Origin: Niallia circulans
GTDB lineage: Bacteria; Bacillota; Bacilli; Bacillales; Cytobacillaceae
Assembly: GCF_007273535.1 (NCBI RefSeq)
Contig: NZ_RIBP01000004.1
Location: 873,501-937,500, forward strand
DNA length: 64,000 nucleotides
Direction: 5' to 3'
Shown here: one piece after another, positions 55,625 to 64,000 of the stretch
Numbering within the stretch: the stretch's first letter is position 1
Layout: each line of letters opens with the position of its first letter
Position numbers and translations under genes: made by a program
Notes under the pieces: generated by a model
The model's database searches: none
What the model was told of the DNA's origin: nothing
What the model saw: the letters and a program-made list of their open reading frames with translations, nothing else

Positions 55625-56704
55625 TTACAATGCTTTTTCTAATAATTTCGGTTTTGCAAAAATCATTCTTCCTGCAGATGTCTGTAAAACACTCGTTACT
55701 AGGACATCAATATGTTTTCCGATAAAATTGCGACCTTCTTCTACAACGATCATTGTGCCGTCATCTAAGTAGGCTACACCTTGATTATGTTCTTTACCGT
55801 CCTTAATAATAAGAATCTTCATTTCTTCACCTGGAAGTACAACTGGTTTAACAGCGTTAGCTAAATCATTAATATTAAGAACAGCTACTTGCTGCAATTC
55901 ACAAACTTTGTTTAAGTTAAAGTCATTTGTAACTACAACACCATTTGTTATTTTAGCCAGCTTAACAAGCTTACTGTCCACTTCTGTAATCTCTTCAAAA
56001 TCGCCTTCATATATCTCTACCTTAATTGCAAGTTCCTTTTGAATACGGTTGAGAATATCTAATCCTCTTCTACCTCTGTTTCGTTTCAATGCATCAGAGG
56101 AATCAGCGATATGCTGCAATTCTCCAAGCACAAATTGAGGTATCACAATCGTTCCTTCAAGAAAACCAGTTTGGCAGATATCAGCGATTCTCCCGTCAAT
56201 AATGACGCTTGTATCTAGTATTTTCAACTTGCCCTTTTCTGTTTTTAATACTTCTTCTTCATTTGATTTTTTCTTTCTAGCCGCAAAAAGATTGGATAGC
56301 TCGTCTCTCTTTTTGAATCCTACTTGAAAACCTAAATAGCCAAAAAGTAAAGTTAAAAGAATAGGCGCGACCGTATTGATTAACGGTACTTTTATGGCGG
56401 TAAGTGCATAGCCGATTAAAAAGGCCAATATCAGTCCGAAAGCTAAACCGACACTTCCGAAAATAATATCAGTGATTGGAGCCTTTACAAGGGTTTCTTC
56501 CACCAGCTTGATAAAATTAACAATATAATCTATCGCCCATAAAGTAATAAAATAAAAAATAATGGCACCAAGTATTGCCGATACGTAAGGGTTATTTATT
56601 AAATTATGATTTAGATTAACCATATTTAACAAATCAGGAATAAAGACTATTCCTAAAGTACCCCCAATAATTAAAAAACATGCCTGTACAATCCGTCTTA
56701 ACAA
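55625..56704 (-). CDS. yacL: YacL: membrane protein with PIN and TRAM domains
   Basis: 359-aa protein with four N-terminal membrane helices (about residues 5-22, 41-63, 79-102, 107-126), then a cytosolic PIN-type nuclease domain (about 160-280; [12 protein letters not shown] with D164, E195 in VLGELQ) and a C-terminal TRAM RNA-binding domain (about 295-355). Probably a membrane-bound RNase; substrate unknown. In B. subtilis it directly follows disA, which is missing here; instead yacL has its own promoter region with a 12-bp inverted repeat. ATG 56704 with SD AGAGGAGGT. Confidence 0.92.
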   Translation of the reverse strand: MLRRIVQACFLIIGGTLGIVFIPDLLNMVNLNHNLINNPYVSAILGAIIFYFITLWAIDYIVNFIKLVEETLVKAPITDIIFGSVGLAFGLILAFLIGYALTAIKVPLINTVAPILLTLLFGYLGFQVGFKKRDELSNLFAARKKKSNEEEVLKTEKGKLKILDTSVIIDGRIADICQTGFLEGTIVIPQFVLGELQHIADSSDALKRNRGRRGLDILNRIQKELAIKVEIYEGDFEEITEVDSKLVKLAKITNGVVVTNDFNLNKVCELQQVAVLNINDLANAVKPVVLPGEEMKILIIKDGKEHNQGVAYLDDGTMIVVEEGRNFIGKHIDVLVTSVLQTSAGRMIFAKPKLLEKAL

Positions 56705-56830
56705 TACTTACACCTCCTCTTTCACATTATAAACAAATTCCCGAATTTGAAACCTAATATTACAGAGAATTTTTTTATTTGTAATGAAAAAGTTAATTAG
56801 CAAACTTTTTGTTCTTTTTTGGCTATTTTT

Positions 56831-56904
56831 AGAGTAGCATTATTGGTAATTCACTGTCAAATTATTAAACATTACATTTTATCATACCAATAATGCAACA
56901 TCAA
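56831..56904 (-). promoter_or_regulatory. yacL promoters with a 12-bp inverted repeat in their spacers
   Basis: Minus strand P1: TTGATG (56904-56899), a 17-nt spacer, TAAAAT (56881-56876). P2: TTGACA (56860-56855), an 18-nt spacer, TACTCT (56836-56831, weak). The arms GCATTATTGGTA (56837-56848) and TACCAATAATGC (56885-56896) are perfect inverted repeats 36 nt apart; each lies inside one promoter's spacer. This could be an operator for a dimeric repressor or a large hairpin. Confidence 0.6.
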
Positions 56905-56928
56905 ACGTTTTTTTGTTACGTAAGACGG

Positions 56929-58308
56929 TTATTCCCCTAACGCTGCCTTTAACGCCTCCCCGACAGAGCTGACGCCTATTAGCTGAATACCTTCAGGAGC
57001 TTTGAGACCAGATAGGTTATTGGTAGGCATTATAACGCGTTCGAAGCCCAATTTAGCTGCTTCCTGAACTCTTTGTTCAATCCTCGATACTCGACGTACT
57101 TCTCCAGTTAACCCGACTTCCCCGATAATACAATCAGTTGCTCTGGTTGTCTTATCTCTAAAGCTGGATGCAATACTAACTGCAATAGCTAAGTCAATTG
57201 CTGGTTCATCGAGTTTAACCCCTCCTGCAACCTTTAAATAAGCATCCTGGTTTTGAAGCAGCATTCCTACCCTTTTCTCAAGGACAGCCATTAGCAGCGG
57301 CACTCGATTATGATCTATCCCTGTTGCCATCCTTCTTGGGTTCCCAAAGCTTGTCGGAGAAATAAGGGCTTGAATCTCAACAAGTACTGGTCTTGTTCCT
57401 TCCATAGAAGCAACAACAGTTGAACCAGCAGCACCTTGTGAGCGTTCCTCTAGGAATATTTCTGAAGGATTTTCCACTTCCTCCAACCCAAATTCTTTCA
57501 TTTCAAAAATGCCCATTTCATTTGTGGATCCGAAACGGTTTTTGACTGCTCTTAATATTCTGTATGTGTGGTGTCTTTCCCCTTCAAAATATAGAACAGT
57601 GTCGACCATATGCTCAAGCAGTCTCGGACCTGCAATAGAACCTTCCTTCGTCACATGACCAACGATAAAGATAGCAATTCCTTTCGTCTTTCCTATCCTC
57701 ATTAACTCCGCCGTACACTCTCGCACTTGAGAGACACTTCCCGGGGCAGATGTAACTTCTGGATGGAAAATTGTCTGGATGGAATCTATAACGACAAAAT
57801 CAACCTTCGTATTTTCTATTGTTCTGCTGATTTCCTCTAAATTAGTCTCTGAATATACAAGAAGCTGATCAGACATTACGCCAAGCCTGTCTGCTCTTAA
57901 TTTTGTTTGTTTTTGAGATTCCTCACCTGAAACATATAGGACGGATTGTTTTTTCAGTGCTAATTGCGCAGAAACCTGAAGTAGAAGCGTCGACTTTCCG
58001 ATCCCAGGATCTCCACCAATTAGAACAAGGGAACCCGGTACTACACCACCACCTAAAACGCGGTTAAGCTCTCCTAAGTCTGTCTTTATTCTAGGTTCAT
58101 TAACTGTTTCAATGCTCGTAACAGGGATAGGCTTAGCAGCTAATGTCATTCCTTGAGAATGAGCAAAGGCACCTTTTCTTTGTGCAGGTGCTTTTTCTAC
58201 TTCCTCCACCATCGTATTCCAGTTTCCGCAGCCAGGACATTTACCCATCCATTTTGCGGATTCATAACCGCATTCCTGACATAAGAATTTAGTCTTTCTT
58301 TTCGCCAT
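56929..58308 (-). CDS. radA: DNA repair protein RadA (Sms)
   Basis: 459-aa RecA-like branch-migration helicase. The N-terminal zinc finger is C10-x2-C13 ... C24-x2-C27; Walker A is [10 protein letters not shown], the RadA-specific motif KNRFGSTNE, and a C-terminal Lon-like domain contains [20 protein letters not shown]. In B. subtilis it is followed by its functional partner gene disA; that gene is not present here. ATG 58308. It is separated from clpC by a hairpin. Confidence 0.97.
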   Translation of the reverse strand: MAKRKTKFLCQECGYESAKWMGKCPGCGNWNTMVEEVEKAPAQRKGAFAHSQGMTLAAKPIPVTSIETVNEPRIKTDLGELNRVLGGGVVPGSLVLIGGDPGIGKSTLLLQVSAQLALKKQSVLYVSGEESQKQTKLRADRLGVMSDQLLVYSETNLEEISRTIENTKVDFVVIDSIQTIFHPEVTSAPGSVSQVRECTAELMRIGKTKGIAIFIVGHVTKEGSIAGPRLLEHMVDTVLYFEGERHHTYRILRAVKNRFGSTNEMGIFEMKEFGLEEVENPSEIFLEERSQGAAGSTVVASMEGTRPVLVEIQALISPTSFGNPRRMATGIDHNRVPLLMAVLEKRVGMLLQNQDAYLKVAGGVKLDEPAIDLAIAVSIASSFRDKTTRATDCIIGEVGLTGEVRRVSRIEQRVQEAAKLGFERVIMPTNNLSGLKAPEGIQLIGVSSVGEALKAALGE

Positions 58309-58361
58309 TCTTGTATCTCCTTACCTATTGTCAATCAGGTAACCTAAAAGGCCCCTATAAA

Positions 58362-58400
58362 GAACAAATGGCACACGCAATAGTAAAACGTGTGCCATTT
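58362..58400 (-). terminator. Hairpin terminator between clpC and radA
   Basis: On the minus strand AAATGGCACACG pairs perfectly with CGTGTGCCATTT around 11 nt, followed by GTTCTTT. It probably ends most of the ctsR operon transcript, leaving radA on its own promoter or readthrough. Confidence 0.65.
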
Positions 58401-58413
58401 ATGATATTAACCG

Positions 58414-60864
58414 TTATTTTTGCAAGTTTGTCAATTGCTGTGCGTCCTTCACATTTACAGTGAATTCCCCATCAGCTACATCTAAATCAATATGCTGACC
58501 ATTTAGGACAGTACCTTTAAGGAGCTCTTCTGACAGACGGTCCTCAATATGCTTTTGAATAGCCCTGCGCAATGGTCTTGCTCCGTACTCTGGATCATAG
58601 CCTTCCTCTGCAATCTTCGCTTTAGCTGCATCTGTAATAGTAAGATAAATATCTTGCTCTTTAAGTCTGCTAACTAACTGATCTGCCATTAGAGAAACGA
58701 TTTCTTGAAGGTGTTTCTTCTCCAAGGAATGGAATACGATAATTTCATCAATACGGTTCAAGAACTCTGGTCGGAATGCTCTTTTCAGCTCTTCCATTAC
58801 ACGACCCTTCATATCCTTATAGTCTTGTTCTCCGTCCTGAATATTGAAGCCTACATATTTATTCGTTTTTAATGCAGATGCACCGACATTTGATGTCATA
58901 ATCAGCACAGTATTTCTGAAGTCTACTGTTCGACCTTTTGAGTCAGTTAAGCGTCCATCTTCTAACACCTGCAATAGGATGTTGAAAACATCAGGGTGCG
59001 CTTTTTCTATTTCATCTAAAAGTACAACTGAATAAGGTTTTCTTCTTACTTTTTCAGTAAGCTGTCCGCCTTCCTCATAACCTACATACCCTGGAGGTGA
59101 ACCTACAAGTCTAGAAGTGGAATGCTTCTCCATATATTCGGACATATCAATACGAATCATCGCATCCTCGTCTCCAAACATAGATTCAGCAAGGGCACGG
59201 GCAAGCTCTGTTTTACCAACACCTGTCGGACCTAAGAAGATGAAGGAGCCGATTGGACGTTTAGGATCCTTTAATCCAGCTCTTGCTCTTCTGACAGCTT
59301 TAGAGATTGCTTTTACTGCTTCTTCCTGACCAATTACTCTGTTATGAAGAATGCTTTCCATATTAAGAAGCTTATCAGTTTCTGTTTGTGCCAATCTTGA
59401 TACAGGAATTCCAGTCCAGCTTGATACGACACTTGCAATATCTTCAACTGTCACTTCTGTATTTTCCTGACCTTGTTTCTCTTTCCAATTTTTCTTCGTT
59501 TCTTCTAGCTGTTCACGAAGTCTTTGCTCTGTATCGCGTAATGAAGCAGCTTTTTCAAACTCTTGACTTTGAACAGATGCATCCTTCTCTTTACGCACCT
59601 CTTCTAGTTTAACCTCTAATTCTTTAAGATTAGGAGGAGTTGTATACGATCTTAATCTTACTTTCGAACCAGCTTCATCAATTAAATCAATCGCTTTATC
59701 TGGCAAGAAGCGGTCTGAAATATAACGGTCTGATAATTTTACCGCTGCTTCAATTGCTTCATCAATAATGGATACTCGGTGATGCGCTTCATATCTGTCG
59801 CGCAATCCTTTAAGAATCTGAATAGATTCTTCCATTGTTGGCTCATCAACTGTGATTGGCTGGAAGCGTCTTTCTAATGCTGCATCTTTTTCAATATACT
59901 TGCGGTATTCATCAAGTGTAGTTGCACCGATACATTGCAGCTCTCCTCTTGCTAATGACGGCTTTAATATGTTGGATGCATCGATAGCACCTTCTGCTCC
60001 ACCTGCTCCAATTAACGTATGCAACTCGTCAATGAATAAGATGATGTTTCCTGCTTGGCGAATTTCATCCATCACCTTTTTCAAGCGATCTTCAAACTCA
60101 CCGCGGTATTTTGTTCCTGCCACAACAGTACCCATATCTAAAGTCATTACCCTTTTATCTCTCAAAATCTCAGGTACTTCATTTTGAACAATTTGTTGTG
60201 CTAAGCCTTCTGCGATAGCTGTTTTACCGACACCAGGCTCCCCGATCAGCACTGGATTATTCTTTGTTCTTCTGCTCAATACTTCAATAACACGTTGAAT
60301 TTCTTTGCTTCTGCCAATAACCGGATCAAGGCTGCCTTCTCTTGCAATCGAAGTCAAATCCCTCGCAAGGCTATCAAGTGTTGGAGTATTTGCACTTGCA
60401 GCAGAGCTGCCTTGATGACCACCTGATTCACTGCTTCCAAGCAGCTGTAGTACCTGTTGTCTCGCCTTATTCAGACTTACACCAACATTATTCAATACTC
60501 GTGCTGCCACACCTTCTCCTTCACGGATAAGTCCAAGAAGAATATGTTCTGTTCCTACATAGGAGTGACCAAGCTTTCTTGCTTCATCCATAGATAGTTC
60601 AATTACCTTTTTTGCTCTAGGAGTATAATGAATTGTTTGAGAGCCCTCTGTCCCACGGCCAATAAGATTTTCAACTTCTTCTTGAATTTTTTCAGGTCCT
60701 AACCCAAGAGCTTGCAATGCCTTTGCAGCAATGCCTTCTCCCTCACGGACTAATCCAAGTAAAATATGTTCTGTTCCAATATTATTATGTCCTAAGCGGA
60801 TTGCTTCTTCTTGTGAAAGTGCTAATACCTTTTGTGCTCTTTCTGTAAAACGTCCAAACATCAT
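58414..60864 (-). CDS. clpC: ATP-dependent Clp protease ATPase subunit ClpC
   Basis: 816-aa AAA+ unfoldase working with ClpP and adaptors (McsB, MecA) in protein quality control. Two Clp N repeats (about 1-150), D1 Walker [10 protein letters not shown], a middle domain with a UVR-like stretch [15 protein letters not shown], and D2 Walker [10 protein letters not shown] followed by [20 protein letters not shown]. The start [14 protein letters not shown] matches B. subtilis. Last gene of the CtsR-controlled operon. Confidence 0.99.
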   Translation of the reverse strand: MMFGRFTERAQKVLALSQEEAIRLGHNNIGTEHILLGLVREGEGIAAKALQALGLGPEKIQEEVENLIGRGTEGSQTIHYTPRAKKVIELSMDEARKLGHSYVGTEHILLGLIREGEGVAARVLNNVGVSLNKARQQVLQLLGSSESGGHQGSSAASANTPTLDSLARDLTSIAREGSLDPVIGRSKEIQRVIEVLSRRTKNNPVLIGEPGVGKTAIAEGLAQQIVQNEVPEILRDKRVMTLDMGTVVAGTKYRGEFEDRLKKVMDEIRQAGNIILFIDELHTLIGAGGAEGAIDASNILKPSLARGELQCIGATTLDEYRKYIEKDAALERRFQPITVDEPTMEESIQILKGLRDRYEAHHRVSIIDEAIEAAVKLSDRYISDRFLPDKAIDLIDEAGSKVRLRSYTTPPNLKELEVKLEEVRKEKDASVQSQEFEKAASLRDTEQRLREQLEETKKNWKEKQGQENTEVTVEDIASVVSSWTGIPVSRLAQTETDKLLNMESILHNRVIGQEEAVKAISKAVRRARAGLKDPKRPIGSFIFLGPTGVGKTELARALAESMFGDEDAMIRIDMSEYMEKHSTSRLVGSPPGYVGYEEGGQLTEKVRRKPYSVVLLDEIEKAHPDVFNILLQVLEDGRLTDSKGRTVDFRNTVLIMTSNVGASALKTNKYVGFNIQDGEQDYKDMKGRVMEELKRAFRPEFLNRIDEIIVFHSLEKKHLQEIVSLMADQLVSRLKEQDIYLTITDAAKAKIAEEGYDPEYGARPLRRAIQKHIEDRLSEELLKGTVLNGQHIDLDVADGEFTVNVKDAQQLTNLQK

Positions 60865-60888
60865 AATGTCATCCTCCCAATTATATAA

Positions 60889-61956
60889 TTACTCTGTTTC
60901 CAACAATAATCTTTCTCTTATTAAGGATGCGCGGCGAATGTCGCGATCATTTGGATTCATTTGCCCGCCTGAATAAAGCTGAAGAAAACCAGGCTGAGTC
61001 AAGATAAGCAGCTCGTTAAGTATACCTTTTGAGACATTTTTGATAAAACCAAGGTCAATTCCCAATTGAAGATCTGATAAGCATTTAGCTGCTTCTTTTG
61101 TTTCAATGATTCGGCTGTTGCAGAGGATTCCATATGATCGGAAAACTCTATCTTCTAATTGTATGTTTGAAGTTCTTGCTAATGCCTCTCTTGCAGCTCT
61201 TTCTTGCTCAATTAGCTGAAGTACTACACTTTTTAATTCTTCTACAATATCTGTTTCTGATTTGCCTAATGTAATTTGGTTGGAGATTTGAAATATATTC
61301 CCTAAAGCTTCGCTGCCCTCCCCGTAAATTCCTCTTACAACAAGCCCTAATTGATTAATGGCTGGTATAATTCTATTCATCTGCTGGGTTAAGACCATCC
61401 CGGGGAGATGCATCATGACAGAGGCCCTTAAACCTGTGCCTATATTTGTGGGACAACTAGTTAAATACCCTAATTCAAGATGATACGCATAATCTACAGA
61501 TTCTTCTAACCAATTATCTATATCATTTGCCTTTTCTAAAGCTTCCATTACCTGTAGTCCAGGTTTGATGCACTGGATTCTAATATGATCCTCTTCATTA
61601 AGCATAATACTTACCTCTTCATCGTCTGATAGAACACACGCTCCATAGACAGCTTCATTAGCAAGAAGAGGACTGATTAAATGCTTTTCCACAAGCACCC
61701 TTTTTTCAAGTTGTTGCAGTTCTTCCATCTTCAATAGCTCTAAATTACCAACTTTTTCATTGGATTGATCAGCAAGCTTTTCACTGACCTTATGAATTAC
61801 GGATTCTGCTTCCTCATTAGAAAACAGAATTGGAAACCTAAATGTGTTTATATTTCTGGCTAATCTGATTCGAGAGGTAAGTACAATATCAGAGTCAGGT
61901 CCATCTGAACACATCCAGGATGTTTTTGCATTATTAATGAATTTTTCAAAAGACAA
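60889..61956 (-). CDS. mcsB: Protein arginine kinase McsB
   Basis: 355-aa protein-arginine kinase of the phosphagen-kinase fold; phospho-arginine marks proteins for ClpC-ClpP, and McsB inactivates CtsR under heat. Conserved [13 protein letters not shown], and the active-site segment [18 protein letters not shown] with C168. The C-terminal part includes the pArg-sensing region. It lies 3 nt after mcsA and 24 nt before clpC. Confidence 0.97.
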   Translation of the reverse strand: MSFEKFINNAKTSWMCSDGPDSDIVLTSRIRLARNINTFRFPILFSNEEAESVIHKVSEKLADQSNEKVGNLELLKMEELQQLEKRVLVEKHLISPLLANEAVYGACVLSDDEEVSIMLNEEDHIRIQCIKPGLQVMEALEKANDIDNWLEESVDYAYHLELGYLTSCPTNIGTGLRASVMMHLPGMVLTQQMNRIIPAINQLGLVVRGIYGEGSEALGNIFQISNQITLGKSETDIVEELKSVVLQLIEQERAAREALARTSNIQLEDRVFRSYGILCNSRIIETKEAAKCLSDLQLGIDLGFIKNVSKGILNELLILTQPGFLQLYSGGQMNPNDRDIRRASLIRERLLLETE

Positions 61957-61959
61957 CTC

Positions 61960-62508
61960 CTACTCTCCCCTCTCATCAAAAGTTACCAGTTGTTTTTCTT
62001 TTTTTCTTATGTCATCTCTGACTTCAGCAGCCTTTTCAAACTCTTCCTGGATAATAAGTTCCTTTAAGTGTTCCCGTAGCTTACCAATTTCCTTTTTAAT
62101 TAGAATATGGCCCCCTGCTCTTGCTGGAACCTTCCCTTTATTTTCAACATTTCCACCATGAAGTCTTTTGAATATAGGTTGGAGTCTATCCTTGAATGTA
62201 TCATAGCAATTTGGACAGCCAAATCTTCCTATCTTCGTAAACTGTGGGAAAGTCATAGAGCAATGCTTGCATTGAAGGTCTGCTTCCTGTTGATATGTAT
62301 CATGCTTAATTTGCTGAAAACTAGGCTCCATATTAAGCAAACTGGCTAAAAGGCTATTGAATGAGAATCCAGGAGATTCATTGGCGACAATTAAGTCACC
62401 CTTTTCTTTAGCACAATGTTCACAAAGATGAAACTCGATTTTGTTACCATTTATGGTTTTAGAAAAATGAAGTGTTGCAGGTCTTTGCTGACATTCTGAA
62501 CAGTTCAT
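61960..62508 (-). CDS. mcsA: McsA, zinc-finger activator of McsB
   Basis: 182-aa protein with four Cys pairs forming two zinc sites (CSECQQRP, CEHCAKEK, CKHCSMTF, CPNCYDTF) and a C-terminal UVR motif EFEKAAEVRDDIRKKEKQL. It activates McsB and helps hold CtsR/ClpC. Starts at ATG 62508, between ctsR and mcsB. Confidence 0.96.
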   Translation of the reverse strand: MNCSECQQRPATLHFSKTINGNKIEFHLCEHCAKEKGDLIVANESPGFSFNSLLASLLNMEPSFQQIKHDTYQQEADLQCKHCSMTFPQFTKIGRFGCPNCYDTFKDRLQPIFKRLHGGNVENKGKVPARAGGHILIKKEIGKLREHLKELIIQEEFEKAAEVRDDIRKKEKQLVTFDERGE

Positions 62509-62532
62509 GCTTTCACCTCACAGCTAACATTC

Positions 62533-62997
62533 TTATTTATATTTTAATGTTGTTAACATTGCTTTTAATAGTCTTGCTCTTAGTTCATCTCTATATGGAA
62601 GGTCAAGGTACAGCACAGAGCGATCAATAACACTCAGCATTATTTTCGCTTCTCGTTCATTAATTACCTCTTCTTCAACGAGTCGGAAAATAACGTCTTC
62701 TGCACTGCTTTGAGGTATTCGACTTTGTATAAGGGATATTAATTGGTCAATGAGATCAGCGGAATCATGTGATTGCACCTTCACTATTCGGATGAAGCCG
62801 CCTCCACCACGTTTACTTTCAACCATGTATCCTTTTTCAATTGTAAATCGAGTATTGATGACATAGTTTATTTGTGATGGTACACAATCAAACCTATCGG
62901 CAACTTCACTTCTTTTAATTTCAACAAGTGATTTTCCGCTCATCTCTAACACTTGTTTTAAATAATTCTCAATTATATCCGAAATATTTCTCACCAA
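62533..62997 (-). CDS. ctsR: Class III heat-shock repressor CtsR
   Basis: 154-aa dimeric repressor with an N-terminal winged helix-turn-helix and the thermosensing glycine-rich loop (ESKRGGGGFIRIVKVQ). The C-terminal domain contains EREAKIMLSVIDRSVLYLDL, involved in dimerisation and McsB interaction. First gene of the operon, just downstream of a perfect CtsR heptad repeat. Confidence 0.97.
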   Translation of the reverse strand: MVRNISDIIENYLKQVLEMSGKSLVEIKRSEVADRFDCVPSQINYVINTRFTIEKGYMVESKRGGGGFIRIVKVQSHDSADLIDQLISLIQSRIPQSSAEDVIFRLVEEEVINEREAKIMLSVIDRSVLYLDLPYRDELRARLLKAMLTTLKYK

Positions 62998-63013
62998 GCC
63001 TCCCCCTTCTGAC

Positions 63014-63063
63014 TTTGACTATATTTGACTATAATTATACATGATAAAAAAGATTTTTAGCAA
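63014..63063 (-). promoter_or_regulatory. ctsR operon promoter with CtsR operator
   Basis: Minus strand: TTGCTA (63063-63058), an 18-nt spacer and TATAAT (63039-63034) with an extended TG. Immediately downstream the operator AGTCAAA-TAT-AGTCAAA (63030-63014) matches the CtsR consensus RGTCAAA-NAN-RGTCAAA exactly and would cover the transcription start. The remaining 63064-63289 stretch toward the 5S gene shows no gene. Confidence 0.92.
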
Positions 63064-63289
63064 GATTGATGTTTTATTAATTTTCCCATTATTACTCAAT
63101 CTCAAACCTGAAAGGGGCGAACTTTTATTAATGAACAGTAAGTTTTTATGATTAAATTATATATACTATAGTCTGATTTGAATCGATTATCAAGTGAGAG
63201 CTGTAGATCCTGAAGAATTAATCTTAGAAAATGGGGTGAACTAGGAAGGAAAGTTTATAAATGTATGATTAAAATCTATAAAAATAAAT

Positions 63290-63325
63290 AAAAAAGCCTT
63301 AAAAGCAAATGCTTTTAAGGCTTTA
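63290..63325 (-). terminator. Terminator of the rrn operon
   Basis: On the minus strand AAAGCCTTAAAAGC pairs with GCTTTTAAGGCTTT around a 4-nt loop and runs into T6. It directly follows the 5S gene. Confidence 0.92.
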
Positions 63326-63328
63326 GGT

Positions 63329-64000
<672 letters not shown>

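Noticed and set aside
56837..56896. Inverted repeat at yacL considered as a MITE or small insertion element
   Set aside because: Only 60 bp, no flanking target duplication and no second copy seen in the window; promoter-embedded operator is a better reading.

Overview
The window is chromosomal DNA from a Bacillus-like Firmicute. It is the ribosomal-protein/RNA-polymerase supercluster, written so that almost every gene is on the minus strand. The left edge is the 5' part of a 16S rRNA gene. The right edge is a 5S gene and the 3' part of a 23S gene of another rrn operon, so the whole block lies between two co-oriented rrn operons, as between rrnW and rrnI in B. subtilis. Gene order, spore-formation genes (pdaB, gerD, cwlD, csgA, sigH), T-box and CtsR control all say Bacillaceae. 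The 16S variable sequence looks to me like the Bacillus circulans/Niallia group; this is recalled similarity, not a search.

Following transcription from the right: 5S and rrn terminator; ctsR-mcsA-mcsB-clpC (CtsR operator at the promoter); radA; yacL with its own promoters; ispD-ispF; gltX; a cysteine T-box ahead of cysE-cysS-mrnC-rlmB-rae1; sigH; rpmGB-secE-nusG; rplK-rplA; an L10 leader ahead of rplJ-rplL; rsmC-like ybxB; rpoB-rpoC; the str operon (ybxF-rpsL-rpsG-fusA-tuf); the S10-spc-alpha operon (rpsJ to rplQ); ecfA1-ecfA2-ecfT-truA; an L13 leader ahead of rplM-rpsI. The left 11 kb is more accessory: a plus-strand secreted arabinanase (abn), ydbS-ydbT, yteA, csgA, ybaK, cwlD, salA/mrp, gerD, pdaB and a small unknown gene next to the 16S gene.

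Most of the window is highly conserved housekeeping sequence and I found no new defence or mobile system. The departures from the expected layout are the interesting part: (1) between adk and infA, where map (methionine aminopeptidase) normally sits, there is only a decayed, frameshifted map relic; (2) disA is absent between radA and yacL, and the gap instead holds two promoter-like sequences with a perfect 12-bp inverted repeat in their spacers; (3) salA/mrp appears to start at an AUU codon, the only start that fits both its Shine-Dalgarno and its family's N-terminus; (4) the arabinanase leader carries a cre site at the predicted transcription start and a STAB-SD-like GAAAGGAGG element about 130 nt before the start codon; (5) ecfA1 is preceded by a terminator-like hairpin that could act as an attenuator.

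Start codons were moved from the longest open frame wherever a Shine-Dalgarno and family N-terminus agreed: TTG for rpoB and rpoC, GTG for rplK, rlmB and ybaK, and internal ATG for many others. Two genes below the usual size cut-off, rpmJ (37 aa) and rpmGB (47 aa), were read directly.
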